From Pyrus communis (taxonomy: Eukaryota; Streptophyta; Magnoliopsida; Rosales; Rosaceae): DNA of 64,000 nucleotides. Both the position numbers and the translations under genes were made by a program. Shown here in pieces: positions 1-12,062 of the stretch. The stretch is taken from NCBI RefSeq assembly GCF_963583255.1, contig NC_084807.1:3537872-3601871 (forward strand), given 5' to 3'. Position 1 is the stretch's first letter, and every line of letters starts with the position of its first letter. Below the pieces are notes generated by a model that did not search any database, was not told the origin of the DNA, and saw nothing but the letters and a program-made list of their open reading frames with translations.

Positions 1-28
1 GAACTTGTTTTGGTTTTCTTTTGCTTAG

Positions 29-1252
29 GGATGGAACGAGCGAATCACAGTTCGACCAAGTCTTGAATGATGAAATGAGCCAGATCATTCAGGTCTCTCT
101 TAGTCAATTTAAATTTTCTTTCTAATTCTTTCCTGGAAATAGAAAATGTTCATATCTAAATTTTGTTATATGTATTTATATATGTATTTCAGGCCTGCAA
201 GTTTCTTGATGAGGGGTGGTCTCCAAAGTTCATGGTAATTGTAGCACAAAAGAATCACCATACAAAATTCTTCCAGACTGGTTCTCCTCATAATGTTCCA
301 CCGGGTTAGTCATTTTCCCATCGCTGCATGAATTTTTGAACAGAAAACCAGAAGGAAATGTGCTTTCGTTAATTGTCCCATAATCAGAAGTATCCTTTCA
401 TAACTTGAATGCAGGGACTATCATTGACAGAACAGTTTGTCATCCAACTAACAATGATTTCTACCTGTGTGCTCATGCTGGGATGATTGTGAGTATTCTT
501 AAGAACCCGTTGCTCTTTCTTATTGAAGATAAGACACCTCAGCAGATAAACTAGAGAATGTGTTTCCTGCGATGCAAGTTGGTCGTCCCCAGAACGATTT
601 TTATCTGCTAATGTAATGGAATCAAGAAATTTTAACTTATGTCTAATAATCTGTTTACTGGATTATGTTTGTCTACTGTAACTATCTGATTGAGCTACGT
701 TGAAGAGAAATCATTCAGTTGACTTTGGATTGTTTATGTAGGGGACTACACGACCTACTCATTATCATGTTCTACTTGATCAACTTGGCTATTCAACAGA
801 TGACTTGCAAGAACTTGTTCACTCTTTATCGTATGTGTAAGTATACTCATATTCTGGTTTCGCGTAAAAAATCTTACGTTGGGACGTTATGTTTTCCGAA
901 GTATGAGTTTGCTTCAGACCTGAAACCCTGCTATAATTTATATACAGGTTCCAAAGGAGTACTACAGCTATATCAGTAGGTAATATATTCTCTTCCGGTT
1001 ATTTTTTTTTTTTCTTTTTTCTGCTTGGTGTTTGATGAAGTTGTTGGTGGTTGCTGTTTTCTCTTTCCCACAGTTGCTCCGATACGCTATGCTCATCTGG
1101 CAGCCGCCCAGATGTCGCAGTTCATTGACTTCGATGAAATATCGGAGACTTCCTCAAGCCGAGGTGGTAGTGTTACAGTAGCTGGTGGTGTGGCGGTGCC
1201 TGAATTGCCAAAGCTGCATGAAGATGTCAAGAACTACATGTTCTTTTGTTGA
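29..1252 (+). CDS. ARGONAUTE (AGO4/6/9 clade), last six exons, partial at left edge
   Basis: 3' end of an ARGONAUTE gene. Exons read as 29-92, 193-304, 415-488, 742-836, 948-979 and 1074-1252, all with GT..AG introns and an open frame ending in TGA at 1250-1252. The protein is the C-terminal half of the PIWI domain: it begins DGTSESQF, contains GTTRPTHYHVL with the last catalytic histidine of the slicer triad, then SVVAPIRYAHLAAAQ, and ends MFFC as AGO4-clade proteins do. These proteins load 24-nt siRNAs and guide RNA-directed DNA methylation in the nucleus. The tail VPELPKLHEDV is closest to AGO6 as I remember it, while the SETSSSRGG stretch is more AGO4/9-like, so I give no symbol. The N, PAZ, MID and early PIWI regions lie outside the window. 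No break is seen in the exons present. Confidence 0.93.
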
Positions 1253-1692
1253 AGATATTTTGGCCTTACAGTAGCATATGAACTCGTGTGATATTTATGT
1301 TCAGATACTATTTCGGAAACTACTTGTGGCATTGATGTTTGACGTTCTTTACTTTCGTAAATTTCCAGACAAACATTCAGAATTTGTCCCTCTGATACTT
1401 GTCGTATATGTCTTTGATTAAGAAGACTGGTGCACCTTACGCGAGCTTTGCTCAATTAGTTAAATCTCAACCGTTCACTTGTGAAGAAAAAAATGTGTGG
1501 ATGAGAATTTTCGCACCATATGCATAAACATAAAACTTGCCTACATATTTCGTAAGCGTAACTGCAGACTCTGCATTCAAGTGGCACTGGGGAGGAGGTG
1601 GTGGAAGGGAGATGCTAGCCAGCCAAAATTCTCTAACCAACCATTTCGAAGTGCGAGTGAAAGTTTCTAATAGTTTGCTGTTCTCTCTTTAT

Positions 1693-1860
1693 CGCAGTCG
1701 AACCAGTACGCTGCGGCCATATTGGTAGCCGCTCAGATGCAATGTCCGAGACACCGTGAAGTGACGGTGGTGACGGTGGTGGCAGTGTGGCAGCCCCAAG
1801 ATAAATAAGAATGTGATGACCCCATTGTTTTTCTGTTGAAAAATATTGGATGCCCTATGG
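1693..1860 (+). pseudogene. Decayed extra copy of the AGO last exon
   Basis: About 600 bp downstream of the AGO stop codon lies a second, badly eroded version of its last exon. A pyrimidine-rich stretch ending GCAG at about 1698 resembles the acceptor before 1074. It is followed by sequence matching the exon's GTACGCT, GGTAGCCGCTCAGATG and GTCCGAGAC segments, then a GGTGGTGACGGTGG tract where the real exon has GGTGGTAGTG. The end, TTTTTCTGTTGAAAAATATTGG, parallels the real stop region TTCTTTTGTTGAAGATATTTTGG. Frameshifts and stops rule out coding. It could be a local tandem duplication or the remnant of a second AGO copy. Confidence 0.7.
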
Positions 1861-4490
1861 ATTTCAGAGGTCATTTTTCCTAGAGTTATTTCTGCCCTAC
1901 CTTCTTCTGTTCTTGTTACATCTTCTGGGAAGAATTGACAATAGAATGGTGACTCACTCCTTATAAACCCAAACATGGTTTCTTAACTTTCCGATGCAGA
2001 ATTAACATCCCCACGAGAATTTATACAGCTCCAATAAAGGAATAATAGTACACCAAATGATGCAGCACCAATCAAATTTGTTTGTTAGAATTTGACTAAT
2101 AATTGTAATAAAAAATGATATAATGTAGATTGTGCGACATCATTTAGCGCATAAATTTAATGTATGTAGCTCCACCCCGAATAAAACCTGAAAATGGCGC
2201 TTCGTGCCAACCCTCAACCCCTGATGTCGAAGAGTCATCACTTACCCTCACCAGATATATTTGTACTACGAGTTAGATTTACTAGAACCAGAACCAGAAC
2301 CCTAACCCCAGCAAAGAACATGGTTTCCAAATGGCATGGGTTGCAGCAGGCAGAGAGAGACCATGAACACAACAATTTCGAAAACACAACTCTAAGATTT
2401 TCTGGACAAGTCTTACAGACAATTGAGTAAAATGGTTCGACGAAAATTCCTAACGCGACTAATGTCACAAAGTGAAAAGAAAGGAAAGCACAAGCAGCTG
2501 ATGCATATAGATACAAATTTCAGAGGGGAGCTGATGATGTTCTACGAAGCTGGTACTTTGGCTCCGGAGGTGGTGCACTCGGCAACACCTTCTCTAGCTC
2601 CTGCAACGATATAAAAATTAACGATAATTTCTTTCGTTACTAATTTAAAATTCAGAAAATTCTCAAGCCTGGTCTGCGAAATTTCTTTATTTTCAATTAT
2701 ATTTGAGTAATGGAGAAAGAGAAATGAGGTAGAAAATGATCATTTAATCATGGCGTTATCTCAACATCTTGCAAAGTCAAGAACAAACTAGGCAACAAGT
2801 TTTCTACTATTGGAGGAAGTAGATCCTCCAAAACAACACTAGTAGATAATGAAGTCCAAACTACAGATGAAAATTAAAAACTGGGACATCTTAAGCAGCA
2901 TTCTTTTAATTACATATGCGGGGGGAAACGAACATTTTATTAAGTAAAATGGCAGTGGACAAAAAGTCCACTTCAAACACAAGCGTGAAGTCCAACAAAT
3001 GTAGCATTTGGCTTCCCAACTATCATTTTAAGGTACAATTCTGTTTGCACCATTGCTGCCCATTTTGAGTCCTCAATGAAGTTAAAGTTTCTCCACTCTC
3101 TCTTCTATAGTAATTTCTAGGAGGTAATTTGAGTTAACACGTGTCGGAATGGGTTGCATCACTAACAACTGGTACAGCAATGCCCTAACATGTGGGTAAT
3201 TCAGTCATATTTAACTTAAAAATTGGTGGCATATCAATCCTTGCAATCTTGCACTTTCACCATAATACTTGGACCTGAAATCTTTTTTATGGCCAAACTT
3301 TCAAAGAATCAAGTGCTCCTCAAAGGGATATCACTAGAGATATTTTTATGCTAAATGCTCAGACCCATTCCCCAAACCTAAAGCAAAGTTGAAAAATAAA
3401 CCCACACACAACTCTACACCTCATCCACAATCTATCACCACTTTCCGAAAAATCATGCCATGTCCAACTTTGTCCTTGAACTTGAACATTCATTAGCAAC
3501 TAGGAGTATCTGCTTGTCAACAAAAGCATATTGAGGGAGCAGGAAACAATCCCAATATTCAAGGTGGATCCAAATATGCAAGGTGGAACCAGTAGTAAGA
3601 ACATTCATCGGCTACTACACAAACTACTACCTAAACTTACAATGCTAAAACTCTAAACTACTAACTCTGGATCACAAGTCTTGAAAGCACGTAGAGTAAA
3701 AACATTGATAATAAGTCATGACATCACGGAAAATTCAATAGGGGTACCCAACATTTTACTCAGTATTACCCACGCACCTTATTTTCCTGAAACTTCCTAT
3801 CTTTACAATTTGAAAAAGCTTAAGAGAGCAAAACCGAAAAAAAAAAACCTTTAAAAAAATGAAAAGAAGTGTCTTCCCTGCTGGCTCCCCTGCTGTTGCA
3901 GGAAGGCACGCCGATACCAGAGCCGGCAGCAGAAGCAGTTTAGTTTTTGTTTTCCTTTAAAAAAAGATGATGTTCAAGAGGGTGAACGGAGGTTTTAAAA
4001 TCATGTTTTTTGATCATGCAGCTACCAATCCGTAATATTATCAAACTCTAGCTACCAAATTACCAGTTAAACCTTTTATACAATGGTTTTCAAACCTATC
4101 CTAATTCCTACATCACTATTTCTCTACAATCAATGACTCTGCATCAGATTAATCTGATTTCAGCAATATGCCAATATCCAAAATCAAGAAACATAATAAT
4201 CATCCATTGAAACCATGAATTTATGTTAGTGGTGTCTGTGTGCGTTTGTCTCAATTACTTGCAGGCTTGTATCTGAATAATTAAATCTGATGCAAAACAA
4301 ACAACTTCCTACTACCAAATGAAAGAAAAGAAGCCAACTTAGATTCTCTCTTTTCTAACGAGGAAATAAAATGTTTTACTAATTGTAGTTGTATTAAAGC
4401 AAGCTACAATCATCAGTCAACAATTCAAGATGTATTAAAGAAATCAAATGAAGCAAATACAAATATACAACAGACAAAAAGAAACCTGAC
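1861..4490. other. AGO-bZIP intergenic DNA, no gene recognised
   Basis: AT-rich sequence between the convergent AGO and bZIP genes. Short open frames at 2194-2614 have no recognisable domain. On the minus strand this is where the last coding exon and 3' UTR of the bZIP gene should lie. I searched it for the usual C-terminal LRRTSSA-type ending and did not find one. A GC-richer patch at about 3870-3935 (minus strand: CAGCAGGGGAGCCAGCAGG) is the only exon-like island. Confidence 0.5.
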
Positions 4491-5464
4491 CTTCTGTTTC
4501 CTTAGCCTTTCATTTTCCTCCTCCAGGCGTGAAACTTTGTTCTCCAGTTCATTTGTATACGCCTGTTAACAGTTTACAAAATTCAGCTAAAATTGCAAAA
4601 AGAAAACCTTGTGGTGGACTTATAAACCGAAAGATAGGAAATATTGACCTGCTTCCTTGCTCGTGAACGGGCAGCAGATTCCCGGTTCTTTATCATTCTC
4701 TTTTGCCTTCGCTCAACAGTCTTCTCAACAATGTCCTCAGAGTTGCCTCTTTTCCTCCCAGGTGTCTGCGTATCTGATAGAGCACCCATTAAGGGTGAAG
4801 GCAATGGAACTTGGTTGTCAGGATACGGGACTTCCATCATAGCTCCAGCCCCTACGTGCATTGGCGGTGGTATAGGTTGGCTTGGCATGTATACCCCCAT
4901 CATACTTTGTTGTGGATGCTGATATTGTGGTTGTGAGTACTGCATCCACGGACCTTGTGGAAACTGTGCTGCCATATTCGCATCAACCCCAACAAGAGGA
5001 CCAGCACACTGTTTGTCCGAAGATGCTTCGGCTTCAGCAACAACTCCGGCCTTGACCAAGAAATCCTCCAAAGTCATCTCTCCCAAAGTCCGTTGTCTTT
5101 CTTGAGATTTCTTTTCTTCTTCATCTTTGCTTTGTTGAATATCTCTCCAAACCTCATCGACTGTCTTCTTGCTCAATGCACTAGTTAATGACAGGCTTGC
5201 CTGACGCTGCAGTTGAGCTTGATTGACCAGTGTCGTGCCTTCAATGTCTATGCCCATGGTCTGATTTGCTTCCACACTCCATACATTTTTTAGAAGCTCG
5301 TCAAGGTTCATGCTGCTGAGTGGCTTCCCCAAGTCACCTAACTGATTCTGTACCTCATCCAATGTGAGACTATACATTGAGTTTTGCCGTCCCAAAGGCT
5401 GAAACTGTGACTGTTTGCAATTACCATCAGCCCCACCTTGAGATCCCATTGTCTGTATCCCCAT
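4491..5464 (-). CDS. AREB/ABF/ABI5-group bZIP transcription factor (ABI5-like 2 / AREB3-like)
   Basis: Two coding exons: 4649-5464 (start ATG at 5464, 272 codons) and 4491-4562 (24 codons), joined in phase 0 by a GT..AG intron. The frame carries the conserved phosphorylation boxes of group A bZIPs in order: GRQNSMYSLTLDEVQNQLG (about residues 25-43), KKTVDEVWRDIQQSK (about 98-112), RTLGEMTLEDFLVKAGVV (about 124-141) and GALSDTQTPGRKR. Next come the basic region VERRQKRMIKNRESAARSRARKQ and a leucine zipper beginning AYTNELENKV. Such factors bind ABRE (ACGT-core) elements and mediate abscisic-acid responses; SnRK2 kinases phosphorylate the boxes. The MGIQTMGSQGG start and box set suggest the AREB3/DPBF subgroup. 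The donor after RLRKQK at 4491 is normal, but the expected C-terminal exon was not found, so the model is incomplete. A second in-frame ATG lies five codons downstream of the chosen start. Confidence 0.9.
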
Positions 5465-6574
5465 TCACCAATTCTTAATAAGAAATTGTCAGTTACACTG
5501 AAAGTCTAAATTTTCAAATATACTAAACGATACCATAGTTCAGCCTTAAACCCACAAGACGCAATCTTCAATCAACCTGAATATCAGAAACCTATATCAA
5601 AAAAACATCGATGGCTCAGACTCCGAATTTTCTAGCATTTAACAAGATCATGCATGGTCAAAATACCAAGTAACTAGACGAAGAATGACAACGACGGTGA
5701 GTACATATCAACATGATTTGCAAATGAATACAAAGTTGAATGACGGTTAGAATGATTTCATCAGTTCCATGGAATAAAACATGGAGGCATGCAATCAGTA
5801 GAGCCATAAGCTGACATTCACAAGACGGAAAAAATGAAGAGAAAAAAAAAAAAAAAAAAAAAGCTAGATTAATGCCCATAAAATTACAGCTTTCTCCCTT
5901 AAATGGATAAGAATTAAGAACAGTCCAATTTATTCGAAAATATAAACAAAAACCAAAAGATTACTAACTTGCAAATTCAACTCAAAATCATGAACCTCTA
6001 TATAGAGAAAAAGGAAATCTAATAAATCAGGGTCTAAGTGATTGAAACCCAAATCTAATCAAGCACATAAAGATATTTAAAATCAAAAAAGGTAAAAAAT
6101 AAGGGTCTAAACTAACAAAAGGATTTGCCAGAAAAAGCTGTGAACTCTTGCATGCAAGTGATTGAAGGAGTTGCAGAGCCTCCATTTGACCCAATGCTTT
6201 CAAACCCTAAACCCACCATCAAAATCTCACAAAGAAAAACCCCAAAAATCCAATTTTCCCAGAAAATCAATGAGCAACACCATGAAAAATGAAAAATGAA
6301 ATTACCTTATTCCTCCAAAAAGGAACAAAATTTCACATCACCTCACCACAGAAAACCCCAAATCCCAGAAATTCGATTTGCATGCAACAGAAATCAGTGT
6401 TTTCTTAAATAAAAAAATTTAATTAAACGAAGAAAAAAATCACTGACCCAACTTCATTCCCAAATGCACGAATGTTTATCCTCAGGAAAAAAACAAAGTT
6501 CCAACAAATTCAATTTTTTACAAGAAGAAGAATGACTGACTGAGAGGTCTGCCTGAATAAAGAGCATCGGATAC

Positions 6575-6637
<63 letters not shown>

Positions 6638-6900
6638 ACTCACTTTAGAGAGAGGGGGAGAGAGTCCGATCTGAATCGCAGGGAGAGTTTTGGGTTGAAG
6701 AGATTGCTGTTTGTTTGAGTGTTGAGGTTGGAATCATCAGCAGTAGCACTCACACATACCAACTGTATCTATTTCTTCAATGTATCCAATTTGCAGAAAC
6801 ACAAACAAAACTCAAAAAGCGCAGTTGTGAGAGAGGAGAGAGAAAGAGAGAGAGAGATTTCTGGCTTTCTGCAGAAACCAAAAATTCCCAAATTTCATTT
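5465..6900 (-). promoter_or_regulatory. bZIP gene leader and promoter region with AT/GA microsatellite
   Basis: Sequence upstream of the bZIP start codon on the minus strand. It is AT-rich, has an A20 tract at about 5842-5862, and carries a compound microsatellite (AT)n(GA)n at about 6574-6636 plus a second purine tract (GAGAGAGG...) at 6827-6857. On the coding strand these read as CT/TC tracts, a common composition of plant 5' leaders and core promoters. The long leader, probably with an intron, is inference; no TATA box was assigned. Confidence 0.4.
6574..6636. repeat. Compound microsatellite (AT)n(GA)n
   Basis: About nine AT units directly followed by about 21 uninterrupted AG units, upstream of the bZIP gene. 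Likely length-variable. Confidence 0.95.
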
Positions 6901-7294
6901 TTATAAAATTTGGTGCTTTTTTTTTTCCTTGCTAGGCTCCTCTACTTGCGCCCTCATGGCTTCATTATGGTCTTCCAAATTTGCTTGATCCCTTAAATTA
7001 AATGTTGATGTACATTGTCACTCACTCTTAGATTCGATTTTAAATATGTAGATTAAATAAGATGTGTTTTTCATGTTTTAATTTTAAATTTGATGTCAAA
7101 TTCAACTGCAAATATTACATAATCATGCATCATTAGTCACTAAGTGACCAAATAAATGTCACCGTCAAGAAAAGTTATTCGATAAGGTTTGACTATGGTT
7201 GTCCGACGAAACTTGTTCAACTTACTCTTATTTTTAGTCTTCTTTGATTTATTTAATTTGTGTCTAAAAGAATTAAGAGAGTGCATTTTTTCTT

Positions 7295-7570
7295 ACAATG
7301 AGCGTTATGTCTTGCGTTACACAACGAGCATTATGTTAGACATCACATAAACGAGTGTTATTTCTAGGGACTAGGGTCACATAACGGAGTGCTATGTCAG
7401 ATGTCACATAACCAAATGTTAGGTCAGACGTCACATAATCGAGCGTTATGTCAGACTTCATATAATCAAGCGTTAGGTCAGACGTCACATAATGGAGCAT
7501 TATATTTGGTGTCACATAACGAGCGTTATGTCAGATGTCACATAACTGAGCGTTATGTTTTAGTCACATA
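7295..7570. repeat. Tandem array of about ten 26-27 bp units with an internal palindrome
   Basis: About ten degenerate units of the form ACATAACGAGCGTTATGTCAG followed by AYGTC. The core CATAACG-AG-CGTTATG is a 7-bp perfect inverted repeat with a 2-base loop, so every unit can form a short hairpin. Units differ by substitutions (GAGC/GAGT/CAAG) and small indels. The resulting 60-codon frame at 7389-7571 only reflects the periodicity and is not a gene. Confidence 0.9.
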
Positions 7571-7974
7571 GCTCGGATCAATTTAAAAAATTAAAATTGT
7601 TTACTAGTTTTGATAATGGTTGTAATTTTTAAGTCTTTGACTCCAAAATTATACCCAAAAAAAAAAAAAAATATTTACTTGTATTGGCTGATACGGTCGT
7701 CCCATAGAAATAAGCGTGGGAGGGCAGGCAGGGGAGCAGGTGTGAATAAAGTGAACCCAACGAACGAGAGTTTTGTCCAAAAGAAATTAAAACGCTGTGA
7801 AAGTGGGATATGGGATATGCTTTGTAGGCACAAAATAAAATTAAAAACTCAAATGCAACGGACAACGGCCGCATGGCACTCCATGCTCCATCTGCCTATT
7901 TTTAAGTTTTGGGACCTTTTCAAGACATTTTTATTTCTATTTATTCATTTATACGTACATATATATAAATATAT

Positions 7975-8310
7975 ATAGTAGCGACGGTTGTGGTAACAAG
8001 TGGAAATGGCAGGGATATAATGTTGGTGGTTAGTAAAAGGTATATAGGTAGCATGGATAACAACGGTGGATGGTGGTGTTGGTAATGGCAATGTTAATGA
8101 CAGTGTTGTGGTGGTGGTGTCAATAGTGAGGTGTTGATGTTGAGCGTGTAAAGATAGCTATGATGGTAGGAACAATGTCTGTGACAATGATGACAATGGT
8201 AGCGGTTAGAGGTGGTGACAATTGAGGTGATGGTGGCATTGGTAGGAATTATGGCGGCGACGGTGGCGACAACAAAGGTAATGGTGGTGGTGTCAGGGTG
8301 GTGGTTGCAG
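7975..8310. repeat. Degenerate TGG/TGA-rich low-complexity tract
   Basis: About 330 bp dominated by GGTGGT, GATGGT, GGTAATGG and similar triplets on the plus strand, very poor in C. No reading frame of note. It looks like an old trinucleotide or minisatellite expansion. Confidence 0.75.
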
Positions 8311-10224
8311 TTTTAACTGGTGCGGTCACCTTGTTCCTCAAGGGAGAAAAGCATGTGTACAAGGATAAGCAATGTCATTTTCTAGAACTAAATAGGTATT
8401 AAAAGAATTAAAGGTGAGTTTCGTTTTTTTTATGAAAACAGTTTTCAAAAGCAATCTACATGTAGCTTTTAAAAGTTACTGTCTAGAAGTCACTTCTTTT
8501 AAGATAAGCTAAATGTGATGACCTGTCCCTACGTTTATGATTTTATTAATTTTAAAAGAGTGAATGGACAAAAATGCCCTTGAGGCGAGATTGTTGACCA
8601 TCATTGATTGTCAATTCGTGATGCTAACGGGCTATTATTTTACTATATTATCAAAGTACTCGACGGTACGAACGCACGGGCGTAAATGAACCTTAATTCT
8701 GAGTTAGAACGGAAAAGTTATGAGCCTCGAAAATTATGAGACCTTTTAGACATGTGGACTTACTATTAGTAGTAAGTCTATAAGTCTATAATTAGTTAGC
8801 CAAAATTAGGAAGTTTCCATTTGAGGAAACTGACCCAAAAGTCTAGAAACCCCAACCCAATTGACCCCTGCGACCTCCTATTTTCCAACGCCGATTCCGG
8901 CCAACTCCGGTGGATTTTTTCGACGCCACCACCACCATCTTGAAGCTCTCACTCCCCTCTACAAAACCCAACCAAGAACTACCTTGATTAACCACCGTAC
9001 ATTATGATGTGAGACCACAAAACCCGATGAAAACCAATGGTACTCCGGCCACCCTTATCCTTTTTTCGGTGAATCAGCAAAACGATGGCCGATGCCACCA
9101 CTTGGGTTTTGTAGCCCATCATCCCAGGAGTAAATCTCAACCAGCTTTGACCCTGTTGGACTACCGTAGGCAACGAATTGATGCCAAGATGCTTTGAGCA
9201 CCCGCTGGCTTTATAAAAAAATTGGCCATTTTCTGTCCACTTTTGGACTTCGTGGTAGGTATAAAACTTGTTCCTCTTGTTGAGCTCTATCTTCCTATAA
9301 ATTTTGGTAGAATTTGGAGTTAGTCGAAAAAGTGAGTTTTCGGTTGTCGGAAACCACCACACGCGGCGGTAAATGGCCAGCTGGCTGATGCTGCCTTTTT
9401 AAGTTAAATTTGATGTTCTAATTTCAATTTGATAACCGTTTGATATAGTTCGACAGTTTGAACCTAGTATGGAATACTACGCCACTTAACCATTTCATGA
9501 TTTGACGATCCGACCATTAGATCATCACCAAACCTTAATATGTTGTAGTACATAATATTTGAGGACCATAGGAACTGATAGATTGGGAATCTAACATACG
9601 GTTCTTTCCAAATTGAATTTCTAAGTTTATAAAACAAACGTTGATAGCAACCTAATTCTAACAATTGACGAAGATCCGATCGTTGGATCATAAAGAAGTT
9701 TTAGTATGTTGTTCTAGAAGCATAATGTGGACTATGGGAGGTTACAGATCGGAAATCCATGGGCAAATGTTCCAGGTTAGCTTGTATAGGGTTGTGGACC
9801 TCACTTTTGATAGAGACTTGACTTTTGGACATTATGCTATGAATTGATCTCAAATATTAAAATCAATATTACCAGAGACTATGTAAGGCTTAGTGGGCAT
9901 ATATTAAATTATTAATTAGTGAGTTATCCTAGATAATATATACATTGGTTGACTTTTAGGGTCAACCGTAGACTTTTTGTAAAATTTGACGGGGACCTTC
10001 CTTGGCGTATTTCGACGTGCTGATTCCGAATCCGCCGTTTGTTTTTTGAAATTCGACCGTTTTAGGATAGTTCCTTTATTAGCCGTACTTTATATGAAAA
10101 CACGTAATTTCATTAGCACGTTATATTTACTTAAATGGTTTCGTTTCTAGGCGAAATGGATCGCAAGGACTCTCGATGCTACAAGGCGAGTTCGACTCGG
10201 CGACATGATCTATGAGTGGGTCTT

Positions 10225-10492
10225 TTCTTTGATATATATATATATATTTATATTTATAAATAAATTCTTTATGTGATTGCCATGTGTGTGTGTATATATA
10301 TATTTATAAATAAATTCTTTATGTGATTGCCATGTGTGTGTGTGTGTGTGTGTATAGATTAGTTTCCATATATACATTTATAAATAAATTCTTTATGTGA
10401 TTGCCATGTGTGTGTGTGTGTGTGTGTAGGTTAGTTTCCATATATACATTTATAAATAAATTCTCTACGTGATTGTCATGATTAAAATAACG
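10225..10492. repeat. VNTR of about 75 bp units with GT/AT microsatellites
   Basis: Four tandem copies of a unit containing TTTATAAATAAATTCTTTAT and GTGATTGCCATGTGTGTG, separated by expanding (GT)n and (AT)n runs, inside the solo LTR. The last copy is diverged (TTCTCTACGTGATTGTCATG). Confidence 0.9.
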
Positions 10493-11212
10493 TTTATAAG
10501 AAAGGCCTTATGGTTGGGAAAGTATGAAATAATCTTACGGGATGCTCAGGTAAGCTTACTATAAGGGGATGCCTTAATTATATTTATGTTTATGAATAAT
10601 GTGATGTTGACTAGAGTTATCGAGTCACTGTGGCATGATTATATTTAAGTTATTTGCTCATCATTGCTGCATCGGTGTTAGTACATCGCATCGTATGCTC
10701 ACTTTGGATCCATTGTATGTGCCAGTCCTGCCGTACAAGTTGCAATAGACAGCTCCGACTTGTATGTGTTGTGCATAGCGTCAGTCTTCACGTGATTGTA
10801 GTACTAAAACGTGTATTATTATTACACCCAGTACAGTTCATGTCAGAATACCTCTGCATGAATTCGTGTGCCAACATATGTCGATGAGCACCCGATATGA
10901 TATGTTGCTTATGTGAGATTTTGTGATTATGGATGTCATCCCTTTATTTACGAGATATTGTGCTGTAATGAATTCTTGAGATTTTGTAGGCTACGGTGAG
11001 TATTTTCTTACTATACGTAGTATGTATATTTTGCAAACTATACTTATTTTACAACGAGGGGTTATTATGTTTTCGAAAAGCTTTTTACAAAGATTTGTTT
11101 CTAGGCCCATTCACCCTTATTTTTTGCCTCTCCAGGTTTTATTGCTAAACTTGCATATCGATGAGGATTCTTGGAAAATCTTGGTGTAGACGATTACCTT
11201 CGATGGTATAAT

Positions 11213-12062
11213 TAAGGCTGGAAAAAATCCCTAAAATCTCGAACCATATCGAAAAAATCCTAATCCCGAACAGTTCGGTACGGGAATCGGTCTTTAAGTT
11301 TCTTTTGTTCGGGAATCCCAAACCGATATATATATATATATATATGTACTGTTTAATCAACCAAGCTGTTCATTTGGCTAATAACTTCTTTTGGAAGATA
11401 GCCGACCTATATCCACCACCTTTTCCTTTTTTTAATTCTTTCTTTGTATGTCATCTTCACTAACCATTCATTTCCTTTCTTTTATTTTTTTTATTACATC
11501 ATCATTTTCTCACTCCCACAGAGTCACAGAGAGCCATCATCTCTCTCTCTCCCTCCACCGACTCACTCAAATGCAGAAGCAAGCCCAAGGCTTCCAAATC
11601 CTTTCTTAATCTTCAACAGCAGCCACACCCGCAACCCATACCTAACCCAATCGTTCTTCCAAGACATCAGATCCATCGTTGCAAAGCAGAGTAGCCCTCC
11701 GATGGCAATTTTGTTCTGTAAGACATGGAAAAACTCACACATCGACAATGATCAGTACTTGATTCTGTTTGATGCACTTCGCAAAGCCCTTTGACTTCCG
11801 AAGGCAGCAAAGACAAGCCCAGGAATGAAATGGATGGAGATGGGGTGGAAAGGTCGACGAATCTGGGACGAGGTGTGGCAGTGTGGGCTGGCGGTGAAGA
11901 TAGGAGATATATGAATCCCAAACCATACCGAAATCTCGAAAAAAATTTGGGAATCCCGAAATTTCGAATCGGTTTTGGTTTCTGAAATCTTGTCCCGAAA
12001 AAAAATCGGTTTGGAATTTGAGATCCCATTTTTGGTTTGGATCCCGTACCGAACCAGCCCTA
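11213..12062. mobile_element. Non-autonomous hAT element nested in the solo LTR
   Basis: 850 bp starting TAAGGCTGG and ending CCAGCCCTA, so terminal inverted repeats of about 9 bp with one mismatch. It is flanked by a perfect 8-bp duplication GGTATAAT (11205-11212 and 12063-12070), the hAT hallmark. Subterminal regions are full of CCGAA/TTCGG and CCCGAA motifs in both orientations. Short open frames inside have no transposase motif. Confidence 0.9.

Noticed and set aside
2194..2614. Small genes of 63-78 codons
   Set aside because: Overlapping frames on both strands with simple Arg/Thr repeats and no domain or splice signals.
7295..7570. CRISPR-like array
   Set aside because: Eukaryotic context and contiguous degenerate units without unique spacers; an ordinary minisatellite.
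7389..7571. 60-codon protein with repeated SHN-type units
   Set aside because: Simply the translation of the 26-27 bp tandem array; composition and indels do not support selection on protein.
7610..7978. 122-codon open frame
   Set aside because: Begins in a poly-A tract and ends in AT repeats, with no domain and no splice or leader context.
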